The notes: generated by a model not told the origin, from the letters alone. A stretch of 64,000 nt of DNA from Paenibacillus sp. 32O-W (GCF_007679495.1 NZ_VEGP01000013.1:40475-104474), one strand, 5' to 3'. Shown: positions 44,173 through 53,390, counted from the first letter of the stretch. A program made the numbers and translations.

Positions 44173-45254
44173 TGGAGAAGCTCGCTCCGAGGCATTATGC
44201 GGTTCCGGATGACCGGATCGGGCTACAATTGGGTACCCTGAACAAAGAAATCAGGAAAGTGATGGTGACTCTGGATGTGGTCGAGGAGGTCGTGGACGAG
44301 GCGATTTCCGAGCAAGTGGATCTGATCATCGCCCACCATGCGATTATTTTCCGGCCTCTCAAGCATTTGCAGACGGAAACTCCTGCGGGCCGTGTATATG
44401 CCAAGCTTATCAAGCATGACATTGCGGTTTATATCGCGCATACCAACCTGGATGTAGCGGATGGAGGCATCAATGATATGATGGCGGATGCCCTGAAGCT
44501 TGAGAATACCAAGCCTTTGGATACCGTTTTTACGGAGAAGCTGAAGAAATTGGTCGTTTTCGTTCCGCAAGATCATCATGAGCGAGTGCTGATGGCGATG
44601 CTTGATAACGGGGCGGGAGCAATTGGCGATTACAGCCATTGCAGCTTCAATCTGTCGGGAGTCGGAACGTTCAAGCCAGGTGAAGGGACTAATCCCTATA
44701 TAGGTGCAACCGGGAAGTTCGAGGAGGTTCAGGAAATCCGGATCGAAACGATTGTGCCGGAAAACCTTCAGGGTAAGGTCATTCAAGCCATGCTCAAAGC
44801 CCATCCTTACGAGGAGCCTGCGTACGACCTTTATCCGCTGGATCTTTCCGGCCGAAAGCTTGGTCTGGGCCGGGTGGGCCGCTTGCCTCAGTCGATAAGT
44901 TTGGCTGAACTGGCCGAGCAGGTCAAGAAGGCATTCGACGTTCCGGCCGTTAGAATTGTCGGCGAGCCCGGGACAATGCTGAATAAGGCAGCCGTATTAG
45001 GAGGATCGGGCAGCCGGTATATCGGTTCTGCGTTATTCGCCGGCGCCGATGTGCTCATCACGGGAGACGTGGATTATCACTCGGCCCAGGATGCCTTAGC
45101 CGCCGGGCTATGTATTATCGATCCCGGGCATAATTCCGAGAAGATCATGAAGGCCGGGGTGGCCGCTTATTTAACCAAGGCGCTGGCGGATGGCCGTTAT
45201 GATACGGAAGTAACAACTTCGCAAATCAATACGGAGGTTTTCCGATTCCTGTAA
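44139..45254 (+). CDS. Nif3-like dinuclear metal center protein (YqfO)
   Basis: 371-residue GTP cyclohydrolase 1 type 2/Nif3 family protein. Two Nif3 halves bind a dimetal centre through LIIAHHAIIF near residue 65, IAHTNLDVADGG near residue 102, and GDVDYHSAQDA and DPGHNSE near residue 310. A PII-like middle domain (~130-240) contains the YEEPAYDLYPL motif and is typical of the long Bacillus form. AAGGAGG lies seven bases before the ATG, inside trmK. Its biological role is unknown. Confidence 0.93.
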   Translation: MFAKGQTVIQLMEKLAPRHYAVPDDRIGLQLGTLNKEIRKVMVTLDVVEEVVDEAISEQVDLIIAHHAIIFRPLKHLQTETPAGRVYAKLIKHDIAVYIAHTNLDVADGGINDMMADALKLENTKPLDTVFTEKLKKLVVFVPQDHHERVLMAMLDNGAGAIGDYSHCSFNLSGVGTFKPGEGTNPYIGATGKFEEVQEIRIETIVPENLQGKVIQAMLKAHPYEEPAYDLYPLDLSGRKLGLGRVGRLPQSISLAELAEQVKKAFDVPAVRIVGEPGTMLNKAAVLGGSGSRYIGSALFAGADVLITGDVDYHSAQDALAAGLCIIDPGHNSEKIMKAGVAAYLTKALADGRYDTEVTTSQINTEVFRFL

Positions 45255-45277
45255 TTGATGGTGCCAGCTTTTGGCGG

Positions 45278-45306
45278 TTGTAATTGAACATGAACCATTG
45301 TATAAT
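45278..45306 (+). promoter_or_regulatory. Promoter of rnpB
   Basis: TTGTAA (45278-45283), a 17-base spacer and consensus TATAAT (45301-45306). The predicted start is a few bases before the first helix of RNase P RNA. Confidence 0.8.
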
Positions 45307-45316
45307 TTTATAGATT

Positions 45317-45748
45317 GGGAAGTTTGACAGACAATCGCCGGCTGCGGTGACGCAGCGGGAGGAAAGTCCGGGCTCCATAGGGCAGGATGCTGGATAACGT
45401 CCAGTCAGCGCGAGCTGAAGGATAGTGCCACAGAAATGGACCGCCGATGGCTATAAGATGCTGGATCTATTCCATATCGAATAGCACAGGCAAGGGTGGA
45501 ACCGTGGTGTAAGAGACCACGAGGAAATATGGCGACTTATTTCCTGGTAAACCCCATCCGGAGCAAGACCTAAGAGGAACGCCGTAAGATTCGTCTTACA
45601 GCCTTAGCCCGAGGTGCGTTCGGGTTGGTCGCATGAGTCGTGCAGTAATGTACGGCCTAGATAGATGATTGTCACTTCAATGGTGGGAGGGTCTGATCCC
45701 GTTCGGACCACTGGAAGTACAGAACCCGGCTTATGGCAAACTTTCCAC
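45317..45748 (+). ncRNA. rnpB: RNase P RNA (class A-like)
   Basis: Catalytic RNA that trims the 5' end of pre-tRNAs. The closing helix P1 is GGGAAGTTTG at 45317-45326 with CAAACTTTCC at 45737-45746. Conserved core strings are GAGGAAAGTCCGGGCTCC near 45358, ACAGAAA near 45431, GGTAAACCCC near 45547, GAGCAAGACC near 45560, TAGATAGATGATTGTC near 45658 and ACAGAACCCGGCTTA near 45719. Strings typical of the ancestral class A, such as CATAGGGCAGGATGC and CCGCCGATGG, are present, whereas the Bacillus class B sequence differs there. The terminator is at 45768. The 3' end is approximate. Confidence 0.95.
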
Positions 45749-45767
45749 ATAATCTAATGAATGCATT

Positions 45768-45792
45768 AACCCGCCCTTGGGGGCGGGTTTTT
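45768..45792 (+). terminator. Terminator after rnpB
   Basis: AACCCGCCC, loop TTGG, GGGCGGGTTTTT. It lies between convergent rnpB and the protease gene; the complementary strand has few T after the stem, so it mainly serves rnpB. Confidence 0.88.
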
Positions 45793-45813
45793 CTGTATGC
45801 TTCACTCTATAAG

Positions 45814-47667
45814 CTATTCCTTCAGCCCGTAACGGGATTCCAACCGATCTATGTCACGCTGCAGCCATTCATCCCAATTGGCTGCCGACTCTCTTCCGCG
45901 GGCGGCCATTTGCAAAGCCCGGTTGACATTGATCTGCCCGTAACCGAAATATCTATCCTTCCCGGGCGTTCCCAGATCATCGGCCGATTTCCGCATAATA
46001 TCCATTACTTCCGTATTTTTGAGCAGCGGATTGACGGAGCGGATCAAACCGGCCAGGGCGGCCACGTGAGGGCTGGCCATGGATGTGCCGGATAATGCCG
46101 CATACTGGTTGTTCATATAGGTGCTGGCTATGCTTACGCCCGGCGCAGCTACATCGATATAATCCCCGTAGTTGGAGAAGGGGGCCTTTTTCTTATCCGC
46201 ATCCGTAGCGGCAACGGCGAAGACTTCGGGGTAAGCAGCAGGATATCCCGGCTGCTCCGTATTATCATTTCCGCTTGCGGCAATTAGCACGACGTCTCTT
46301 TCGAAGGCATAACGAACCGCATCATGAAGGAAATTGGCGTCGGCATAGTTCCCCAAGCTCAGATTGATGACTTTCGCCCCGTTATCGGTTGCCCAAATAA
46401 TTCCTTGAGCGACCGCATAGGTGCTGCCGGCTCCCGTATGATCCAGCACCTTGACGGGCAGCACCGGATTATACCAGGTCATTCCGGCTACCCCAAGATT
46501 GTTGTTCGTTGCGGCAGCCACCACCCCGGCGACATGAGTGCCATGACCGACGTCATCCGCCGGAGAATTGTTCTGGGCGATCACGTTCCAGCCTTTCAGA
46601 AGCCTGTCCTTAAGGTCGGGATGATTCAAGTCCACGCCTGTATCGACAACCCCGACAATGACCTCTCTGTTCCCGCGGTCCAGCTCCCAGGCGCGGTCCG
46701 TGGCAATGATCGGGAAATTCCACTGATACTTCGTGTACAAAGCATCGTTAGGAACGACTCCGGGAGCGGGCTCTGTCGGTACACGCACAGTATCTTCGTT
46801 AGTTAGATACAAGAAATGGGGTTCGGCATATTCGACATCCCACTTTTCAAAATAGCTCAGCAGCTGCTTCGCATCCATCGACCCGGATTGAAACACATAG
46901 GTGTTTCCAAGCTTCTGGGCATCTGCAGGAGCGTGAATTTCCTGCTTGATCTGGTTTAATTGAGTATCGGTCGGAGGCTTCTTGAACTTGACCACGATTT
47001 CGTTGACGTTGTAGTGGCTGGATCGCCCATTTTCTTCAGGGTGATCGATTTTTTTGTCCTTAAGCGTTCCTGCCTCAACCGATTCAATCTTCCAGTTTCC
47101 TTCCGCAGGGTAAGGGATAGTGCGTAAATTTTGCCGCTGCTTGGCATCTACATCATTTAAAATATCTTGACGTACTGCGGCAACGAGTGACGAATTTTCA
47201 TTCACCGGAACTCCGAGAACGAAATACGTATGTGCCCCCACTTTGATCGCTTCCGATTCGTAAGAACGGCCCGCCTTGGCGGCTTCCTTCGCTTCGTTCA
47301 ATTTCGGCTGAAGCGTCTGTTCCGCAGCGGCATCGATTTGTCCTGCGGTCTTGGCTTGCTCCAGCGGCTGGTCATTAGGGGACCAAAGCAAGCGGGTCAT
47401 GTGAGGATGACTGGCATGCAGCGAATGAAGCCGGTTCACAATCGCATCCGGATCGCTGGCTTTCAATTCATTGGCTGTTTGCTTAAGAATGGAGGCACAT
47501 TGAGTCCGGCATAATTGCTCGGTAATTTGCACGTCCTGAGCGACAAGCTTATGTTTGTGTTCAAGCTCCTGCTCACCCGACATCTGCTCGGGGGGACGGT
47601 TCAGGCATCCGGCCGGGACAAGAGTCAATGAAGTAAGCAAACATAACAACGCTATGCGTTTCCCCAA
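45814..47667 (-). CDS. Subtilisin-like (S8) serine protease lipoprotein
   Basis: Exported subtilase of 617 residues. A lipobox, LVPAGC, at residues ~16-21 predicts a lipid-anchored protein. A long N-terminal region (~22-300) covers a YhcN/sporulation-like helical part and a fervidolysin-type propeptide (VVKFKKPPTDTQLNQIKQE). The S8 catalytic domain has D342 (VVDTGVDLNHPD), H378 (GHGTHVAGVV), the oxyanion asparagine in AASGNDN, and S529 (SGTSMASPHVAAL), all intact. Relatives are common in Paenibacillus. The TTG at 47667 is eleven bases after AAAGGAGG and gives a clean signal peptide; a GTG four codons earlier overlaps that site. A short hairpin (AACCGC-tcttg-GCGGTT, 47699-47715) lies in its leader. 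Confidence 0.9.
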   Translation of the reverse strand: MGKRIALLCLLTSLTLVPAGCLNRPPEQMSGEQELEHKHKLVAQDVQITEQLCRTQCASILKQTANELKASDPDAIVNRLHSLHASHPHMTRLLWSPNDQPLEQAKTAGQIDAAAEQTLQPKLNEAKEAAKAGRSYESEAIKVGAHTYFVLGVPVNENSSLVAAVRQDILNDVDAKQRQNLRTIPYPAEGNWKIESVEAGTLKDKKIDHPEENGRSSHYNVNEIVVKFKKPPTDTQLNQIKQEIHAPADAQKLGNTYVFQSGSMDAKQLLSYFEKWDVEYAEPHFLYLTNEDTVRVPTEPAPGVVPNDALYTKYQWNFPIIATDRAWELDRGNREVIVGVVDTGVDLNHPDLKDRLLKGWNVIAQNNSPADDVGHGTHVAGVVAAATNNNLGVAGMTWYNPVLPVKVLDHTGAGSTYAVAQGIIWATDNGAKVINLSLGNYADANFLHDAVRYAFERDVVLIAASGNDNTEQPGYPAAYPEVFAVAATDADKKKAPFSNYGDYIDVAAPGVSIASTYMNNQYAALSGTSMASPHVAALAGLIRSVNPLLKNTEVMDIMRKSADDLGTPGKDRYFGYGQINVNRALQMAARGRESAANWDEWLQRDIDRLESRYGLKE

Positions 47668-47838
47668 ATTTTCCTGCACCTCCTTTAGGGTGAAAGGTAA
47701 CCGCTCTTGGCGGTTTATTTCGGAAGCCCGTTAAGCCTCCTCTTGTTAGATTTCGATTTGTGATAGCGAATTATGCGGAGCAGCATTTGCAAATTACGGG
47801 CAGGAGGGAGGGGAAATTTGGTTTTTTTACTTTGACAG

Positions 47839-48723
47839 TCATCTCATTTTGGATACAGTATTCAGATGCGCTTCCCGGAATTCTTTCGGCGAGACGCCTT
47901 TAAACTTCTTAAACACCCTTGAAAGCGTTTGCGAACTATTGAAGCCTACTTCCAGAGCGATGTCCAGGATGCTCATTGATGTTGATGCCAGAAGAGATGC
48001 CGCTCTTTCAACTCTTAAGAAGTGGAGATAGTCAATGAAGCTCTGGCCGACATGCTGCTTAAAAAGGCGGCTGATATAGGAGGCGTTCCAATTAAACTGT
48101 TTGGCTAGCCCATGCAGTGTAAGATCATTGTGAAAATGAAGATGCAAATAATAAAGCAAATCAAGTACATTCCGCTGCGAATCGGTTGACAGTGAAATAT
48201 TGGCTTCTTCCGGATGGATGGTTCGGAACAAAAAAACGAAAGCTTCAAGCAGCTTGGAATGCAGAACGGCATCTTTGCCGAATTTTTCGCTATTGTATTC
48301 TACCTCCATCGATTTAAAAATCTGTTCCATGAAGGCAGTCTGTTCTTCATCCAAATCGTAGTGAGAGGGAAGGATTGTCCCGGTCTTTAGCAAGAAATTG
48401 ACGAGGATATCGCTCGACCTGTTTGTAAGCAAAAGCTGGATATCGAACATGCAATTGTATTTATGTACAATAGGCTGATGCAGTTGAACTTCATGAATAT
48501 GATGCGGCAGCAGAAACGATACGGTTCCGCGTTTAAAGCGGTGCGGCTTTCCATTCAATATCTCCACGCCGGTTCCATCAATGACGAGACTTAATTCTGC
48601 GAAATTATGATGGTGGAGCGGGTAATCCCTCTTCATGAATTTCTCCATAATAAATATCGGAAGCCGGCTCTTCCCGTAAAGCTTATGGGTCAAAGAATCC
48701 TCATACAATAATGTTGAGATCAT
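47839..48723 (-). CDS. AraC-family transcriptional regulator
   Basis: 294 residues. An N-terminal cupin sensor domain (YPLHHHNFAELSLVIDGTG... RFKRGTVSFLLPHHIH) is followed by a C-terminal pair of helix-turn-helix motifs (LTLHGLAKQFNWNASYISRLF and SILDIALEVGFNSSQTLSRVF) and the final SPKEFREAH. This pattern fits Paenibacillus regulators of sugar and polysaccharide genes. A start at 48723 is chosen because the earlier in-frame ATG (48765) falls inside a TATAAT -10 box for the same gene. It lies downstream of, and on the same strand as, the propeller gene, separated by a terminator. Confidence 0.88.
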   Translation of the reverse strand: MISTLLYEDSLTHKLYGKSRLPIFIMEKFMKRDYPLHHHNFAELSLVIDGTGVEILNGKPHRFKRGTVSFLLPHHIHEVQLHQPIVHKYNCMFDIQLLLTNRSSDILVNFLLKTGTILPSHYDLDEEQTAFMEQIFKSMEVEYNSEKFGKDAVLHSKLLEAFVFLFRTIHPEEANISLSTDSQRNVLDLLYYLHLHFHNDLTLHGLAKQFNWNASYISRLFKQHVGQSFIDYLHFLRVERAASLLASTSMSILDIALEVGFNSSQTLSRVFKKFKGVSPKEFREAHLNTVSKMR

Positions 48724-48771
48724 GTACAACACCCATCCATTCCATTCATTATTTTCCCATTCCATTATAAC

Positions 48772-48808
48772 AAAAAACGGGACGCCTTCGGTTTAGAAGT
48801 GTCCCGTT
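48772..48808 (-). terminator. Terminator of the propeller gene, minus strand
   Basis: Reading on the minus strand: AACGGGAC, a 17-base loop, GTCCCGTT, then a T run. The araC -10 box (TATAAT, 48769-48764) follows at once. Confidence 0.8.
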
Positions 48809-48824
48809 AATTGTGTTTGGAAAA

Positions 48825-51374
48825 TTAGAAGGAATACCGCCACAGTTCCGTATCGTTATGTTTAAAATACAGATTTCCAAGCGAATCATTCGTCAGAAAG
48901 TCGGCTCCGTCCGATCTTAAGATAGTTATTTCTTTATCCTCTTTGTTAATTTTAAACAAATATTTGCTGCCAATCGTACCGTATACATAATTCGGATCCT
49001 TGTCTATCGCCACCAGATCGGCATCCCGATATGTTCCTCCGGGATAACGGACGTCGGGGAATTTTTCGTCGAAGTATTCAAATGTGCGATTTTCCGGATT
49101 GAATACGAACAGGTAGCCTTCGGCAAATCCCCATATTTTATCGTCAATCACTTTTAATTCCGTAATCGAGGTCAGCTTCTTGCCGTCGTAAGCCGCAGGT
49201 AAACTGTATTCGGCCGTCTTGGTTTGTGTTTCAGGGTCATACACGAACAGCTTCGCTTCTTCCTGCGACGGCGTGCTTGAATATCCTACCCGAATAGATG
49301 AACCGCCGTACAACAATCCGTCATAGTAAGCAAGTGCTATAATACTCTGCTCCTGAACGATGTTCTTATGGACAGTGACTGTTCCTGTTTCGTAATCATA
49401 AACGGATAAAGCCCCTTCTCTCTGCCCGGTTTCGCCAACCGTGCCCATGAACACTTTATTATTCCCGTAAGCGATGGCTTTCGGACGATCCTGATCGTAT
49501 GGGGCAGTGTGGATCAATAGCTTCGGATTGACACCGGGGTTCCATGGCAGCTTGGGATCATATTCATATAACTTTCCGCCCGGGTAAACCCCTAAGTATA
49601 GTTTGTCATTATATGACCACATACGATCTATTTGCTCGATCGGTGCATAAACATGCTCCGGCTGCCGGTCATTGGAGTCGCCGTTAAAGGGTTCATATAC
49701 CCCCAGACCGCCATATAAAAATGCGCTTGTATAAATATTTCCGTCCGGCCCTTGTCCGATGCTGTTGATTGCCCCGGGTATACGCGGAGTATTTTCAACA
49801 CGAACCATGCGGAAATTCTCATTCTGAGGGTTAAATTTCATAAGATAAGTCTCATTGTTTGTAGAAGCAATCGCTACTAACGTTTCCCCGGGGTAATTCT
49901 CCTGATCCTGCAGCTTAACCCAACCGAAGCGCTGAACACGTCCGGGAACCGCATGACCGACAGGCGTCACTTCTCGGGAGGAAATATCATAACGGGCAAG
50001 GCCGCCTTTTTGTATCAAGTATACTTTCCCATTCCGTTCCGGCGATACCCGCGGAGTCGTGCTGGCGATCGCCGCATCCTCTGTAGCAGTAACGGTTCCG
50101 TTCGAATCAACCGTGACGTCCAATACAACGATATAACCTCCCAGTGAAACGAATACACGTTCTCCTTCATAGTCGACAGCACCTGCCAAGGGGGTTGTTT
50201 TATATCGAGCCGGCAATATGTCCGTCATATTCCCGGTTTCATGATCATAATGGACAACGGACGCGTTTGAACCGACGGCAAGGTAAGAAACATTGTTTCC
50301 AGGATCATGGACCAATGCCCTGAGGTATTTGTAATCCTCTCCGGGCGGCTCATAGATTGGCATGTTCCCAATCCGGGTGAAGCCTTTAACCGGATCATAT
50401 TCAAAGAATCCTGCGCGGTCGAATGTACCTCCGTATACCTTACCGTCCTTGCCTGGAGTAAGGTCCCAAACAAATGCCTCATTCGGCAGAGGCGTTCCGA
50501 GATCGGTTATCGTCGTCTCACCCGGTACATATTTATACATTCTGCCATTCTGATACGCACCTAGATAGATCATTCCATCCGTTGAGGTTGTTGCGGCCCA
50601 GACTCCGGTCGGGTTGACGCCGGCACTCGGCAAAGTAATCGCGTCTATGACCCTTTCATTATCCGCGTCAATGATTTGCATGATGGGCCGATCATTCGCG
50701 TTGCCTGTCACAACCGAGTAAATTTTATTCTGATTTTCCCCTATTCCGAAAGTAGATCCGAGAGGGGCCGAAGTGCCGACCTGCACTCCGAGATTGGTAT
50801 AATCTTTTGTAAACCGCACATGATCCCAGTAAGCCGTTCCTTCGTTTTTCTTATCGGAGTTAAGAAGAATCGTGGCGTAGGAGGCTTCTTCGGGAGCCGT
50901 CCTGCTTACTTGAACGGTCTTCCAGGTATCGGTTGGCTCGACGGATGTATTAGCTTCCTCCAGCAATTCACCATGCTGGTTATAATAACGAATGATTAAA
51001 TCCGCTTTTCCGCTTTCGACTAGGACATCCGCGAATACAATATAGACAGCCCCCGCTTCTATCGAAATTTTCTCGCTTTCCAACCCGAAGCTTCTTGATT
51101 TTTTGGCATCGTAAATGCGGACACTGAATTCGCCGTGACTGGCTTGTTCCGACGTAACCAGTATATCGCTTCCTTTTAAGCTGTTATCATTTCCATTGTC
51201 CTTGTCCATAATTTTGGTCCAGCCTGCCAGACCTTGTTCGAAACTAAAGTTGTTTACTTGAAGATCGGCAGCCAAAGCCCGATTTCCAATGCCTGAGCAA
51301 GTCAAGAGGAGAACGAGTGCAGCCATTAACCAAATTCGTGCGGGATAAAAGATAAGTTTGTTCCTGGATATCAT
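48825..51374 (-). CDS. Secreted carbohydrate-binding/beta-propeller protein, function unknown
   Basis: 849-residue exported protein. A signal peptide (WLMAALVLLLTCSGIGNRALAAD) is followed by a jelly-roll module (~37-190) that starts NFSFEQGLAGW and resembles CBM family 4/9 or 16 carbohydrate-binding modules. The rest is a long set of propeller-like blades, recurring as Y.G.Y..G..Y.Y.P (for example YLGAYQNGRMYKYVPG, YGGTFDRAGFFEYDP, YLGVYPGGKLYEYDP), enough for one large or two smaller propellers. No known lyase or hydrolase motif was recognised. GGAGG lies six bases before the ATG, and a cre-like site lies upstream. A role in polysaccharide binding or cleavage is inference. Confidence 0.75.
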   Translation of the reverse strand: MISRNKLIFYPARIWLMAALVLLLTCSGIGNRALAADLQVNNFSFEQGLAGWTKIMDKDNGNDNSLKGSDILVTSEQASHGEFSVRIYDAKKSRSFGLESEKISIEAGAVYIVFADVLVESGKADLIIRYYNQHGELLEEANTSVEPTDTWKTVQVSRTAPEEASYATILLNSDKKNEGTAYWDHVRFTKDYTNLGVQVGTSAPLGSTFGIGENQNKIYSVVTGNANDRPIMQIIDADNERVIDAITLPSAGVNPTGVWAATTSTDGMIYLGAYQNGRMYKYVPGETTITDLGTPLPNEAFVWDLTPGKDGKVYGGTFDRAGFFEYDPVKGFTRIGNMPIYEPPGEDYKYLRALVHDPGNNVSYLAVGSNASVVHYDHETGNMTDILPARYKTTPLAGAVDYEGERVFVSLGGYIVVLDVTVDSNGTVTATEDAAIASTTPRVSPERNGKVYLIQKGGLARYDISSREVTPVGHAVPGRVQRFGWVKLQDQENYPGETLVAIASTNNETYLMKFNPQNENFRMVRVENTPRIPGAINSIGQGPDGNIYTSAFLYGGLGVYEPFNGDSNDRQPEHVYAPIEQIDRMWSYNDKLYLGVYPGGKLYEYDPKLPWNPGVNPKLLIHTAPYDQDRPKAIAYGNNKVFMGTVGETGQREGALSVYDYETGTVTVHKNIVQEQSIIALAYYDGLLYGGSSIRVGYSSTPSQEEAKLFVYDPETQTKTAEYSLPAAYDGKKLTSITELKVIDDKIWGFAEGYLFVFNPENRTFEYFDEKFPDVRYPGGTYRDADLVAIDKDPNYVYGTIGSKYLFKINKEDKEITILRSDGADFLTNDSLGNLYFKHNDTELWRYSF

Positions 51375-51418
51375 TATAATCCTCCATTTCAGATTAGATT
51401 CTACACCGTATTATCCTA

Positions 51419-51432
51419 TAAAAGCGTTTTCT
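51419..51432 (-). promoter_or_regulatory. cre-like (CcpA) site before the propeller gene
   Basis: On the minus strand AGAAAACGCTTTTA matches the cre consensus TGWAARCGYTWNCA at 12 of 14 positions. It lies about 45 bases before the ATG and just upstream of a GATAAT -10-like word (51415-51410), where CcpA would block transcription when glucose is plentiful. Confidence 0.4.
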
Positions 51433-51575
51433 TTTCGTTGCTTATTTTTACTTTCACCGATCAAATTTTTACTTAAATTGAATGAAAACCATGGGTTGTC
51501 CAATGTCGATGAGTAGGTTTTGGAAAGAATGCCGGGATCCGCGAAAGGGAAGAATGAAGGTGGGAGGTGAAGACG

Positions 51576-51785
51576 ATGCCGGATGTAAAATGCAGCGTAG
51601 CTAACTGCAGCTACTGGTCCGAAGGCAATAATTGCGTTGCGGATCTCATCATGATTGAAGTGGACAAACATGCGAATGCCAAATTCAATGAAGAATTTGC
51701 AGGGGAATCCTTCGACAGCGATCATAAGGATGCAGCCCACAAAAGTCGCGAAACGTGCTGTCACACCTTCAAGCCCAAGAAATAA
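51576..51785 (+). CDS. DUF1540 cysteine-rich small protein
   Basis: 69 residues with a DUF1540 pattern: VKCSVANCSYWSEGNNCVAD at the N-terminus and ETCCHTFKPKK at the C-terminus. The five or six conserved cysteines suggest metal binding. Such proteins are common in spore-forming Firmicutes and have no known role. The ATG at 51576 is eight bases after GGGAGGTG; a GTG three codons earlier overlaps that site. The next gene begins 22 bases after the stop codon, so the two are probably cotranscribed. Confidence 0.9.
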   Translation: MPDVKCSVANCSYWSEGNNCVADLIMIEVDKHANAKFNEEFAGESFDSDHKDAAHKSRETCCHTFKPKK

Positions 51786-51807
51786 CGGAAAAGAGGTGAC
51801 GCATGAA

Positions 51808-52179
51808 GTGAGTAAAAAGAAGTCCAACAAAGCAAACAAGCCGGATTGGAACCGAAAGGACGAGGAACGCCGCCGTCAAGGCTTGGATGATGATGCGGAA
51901 TTTGCTTCCGAGGTAGCCCCTTTTCCGGCGGCCCCGGTTAAAACGGAAGACGATGCGGGTCAAGTCGGTAATGAACTGGAAACGACCCGTGTCCTGGGCT
52001 GGGTTGCTTTGATCGCGGCCATCGTCTCTTTATTCTTCCTGCCGACCGTTCTGGGTCCTGCCGCAGCTGTTCTGGGATTTATAACATTTTTACAGGGAAA
52101 CCGTACCATGGGGGCATGGTCAATCGTTCTTGGTTTGGCAAGTTTGTTCGTCGCTTTGTTTTTGAGTTCCTATTATTAA
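51808..52179 (+). CDS. Small membrane protein, DUF4190-like
   Basis: 123 residues. The first ~60 are charged and probably disordered (NRKDEERRRQGLDDDAEF), then two membrane segments, LGWVALIAAIVSLFFLPTVL and MGAWSIVLGLASLFVALFL, joined by a short loop with FLQGNRTM. This two-helix layout with a small-residue loop is that of the DUF4190 family. The start is GTG at 51808, nine bases after AAGAGGTG; an upstream open frame overlapping the DUF1540 gene has no site. A strong terminator follows. The function is unknown. Confidence 0.75.
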   Translation: MSKKKSNKANKPDWNRKDEERRRQGLDDDAEFASEVAPFPAAPVKTEDDAGQVGNELETTRVLGWVALIAAIVSLFFLPTVLGPAAAVLGFITFLQGNRTMGAWSIVLGLASLFVALFLSSYY

Positions 52180-52208
52180 TAATCGGGTAGAAAACGGGCA
52201 AGCGGCAG

Positions 52209-52246
52209 AAAACTCAGGCAAGCTTCAAGCTATGCCTGAGTTTTTT
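52209..52246 (+). terminator. Terminator after the DUF4190-like gene
   Basis: AAAACTCAGGC, loop of 14, GCCTGAGTTTTTT. Confidence 0.9.
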
Positions 52247-52267
52247 GCTTTTTCAAGCTATAACCAA

Positions 52268-53305
52268 TCACCAAACTTTTTGAAAAAATTTATAATAAGC
52301 CGCGAAGAGGACGGAGGCCAATACGCAAATGATTAAAGCGGGTGACTGGTAAAGAAGCCACTGCATGAGCGCAAGAGTCATTAATAACGAAGAAATGGGG
52401 GAGAAAAACCAGACGGCAAATATTTTTTTGATGACCGGTTTCCGGAAAAGATGCCAGCCGGCCTTCTCGGTGCCGACACCGATAATCGCCATGGTCGTCG
52501 CTTGCGTCAGCGGAGCCGGTATCCCCAATACGGATGCGCCGATGATGAGAGAGCCGCTCGTAAAGGATACAATGCTGCCTTGAAGAAGAGTCATCTTCGT
52601 AATTTTCTTGCCGTTAGTTTCCAACACCTTACCGCCCATCGTAATAGCCCCGGCGGCCAGGAACAAGGAACCGATCCAAATTCCCGAAGTCGTATCAATA
52701 ACCCCTGCCCCGATCAGCGGGCCAATGGCATTCGCCACATTGTTCATTCCCGCGGAGAAAGCTTCGTAGCAGCCTGCGATAATGAGCAGAATAGTAAGCA
52801 GTCTGGGGATGAGTCTAGGCCATCTCCGCCTCCACATATCCTCCTTACCGGAAAGTAAACGGCCGATCACAAAAGCGATGGCAAAAGCAAGAAAAGGTAT
52901 GACCAGCCAGGTAGAGACGATAAAAAGCACCTTCTGCCAGTAAACCCCGCTGCCGGCCAGGCCGGCCCCGACGATGCTGCCGACGGTCACTTCACTTGTA
53001 GACAGAGGGATGCCCATCCGGTTAGCAATAAAAAGCGTAGTACAGGCAGAGAGCAGGATGATTACGGTAACCTGCACCGTTATCGATGAGGAGGAAATGA
53101 TGCCCTTACTGATCGTGGTGACAACCTCCCCGCCGCCAAGAATGGCTCCGGCAACGGCAAAGACAGCCGCCAGAATGACGGCCAGCCTGCGGTTGTTCAG
53201 AGCTCCGCTGCCGTATACGGAGCCCATGGCGGCGGCGGTTCCGCTAGCTCCGATATTGGCAGCGAAGAAGAAAGCAATGGAAAAAGCAGTAATAATTAAA
53301 AGCAA
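52268..53305 (-). CDS. PiT-family anion permease, CysP-like (sulfate or phosphate)
   Basis: 345-residue membrane protein with about ten segments and the duplicated PiT motif: FFAANIGASGTAAAMG near the N-terminus and GMNNVANAIGPL in the second half. The NIGASG form, the LSTSEVTVG loop and VLETNGKKITKM resemble B. subtilis CysP, the sulfate permease, more than phosphate PitA. Substrate choice is therefore probable sulfate, with phosphate possible. The TTG at 53305 is eight bases after AAGGGAG; upstream in-frame codons overlap that site. A palindromic operator-like sequence lies upstream at 53391. It has no cys genes beside it. Confidence 0.8.
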   Translation of the reverse strand: MLLIITAFSIAFFFAANIGASGTAAAMGSVYGSGALNNRRLAVILAAVFAVAGAILGGGEVVTTISKGIISSSSITVQVTVIILLSACTTLFIANRMGIPLSTSEVTVGSIVGAGLAGSGVYWQKVLFIVSTWLVIPFLAFAIAFVIGRLLSGKEDMWRRRWPRLIPRLLTILLIIAGCYEAFSAGMNNVANAIGPLIGAGVIDTTSGIWIGSLFLAAGAITMGGKVLETNGKKITKMTLLQGSIVSFTSGSLIIGASVLGIPAPLTQATTMAIIGVGTEKAGWHLFRKPVIKKIFAVWFFSPISSLLMTLALMQWLLYQSPALIICVLASVLFAAYYKFFQKVW

Positions 53306-53390
53306 TGAATTCACTCCCTTGGCCATTCGCAAAACAGCGCTAAACTAATCCCCTGATAACCTATTGGTAACATATGTCATTAGCCCTCCT

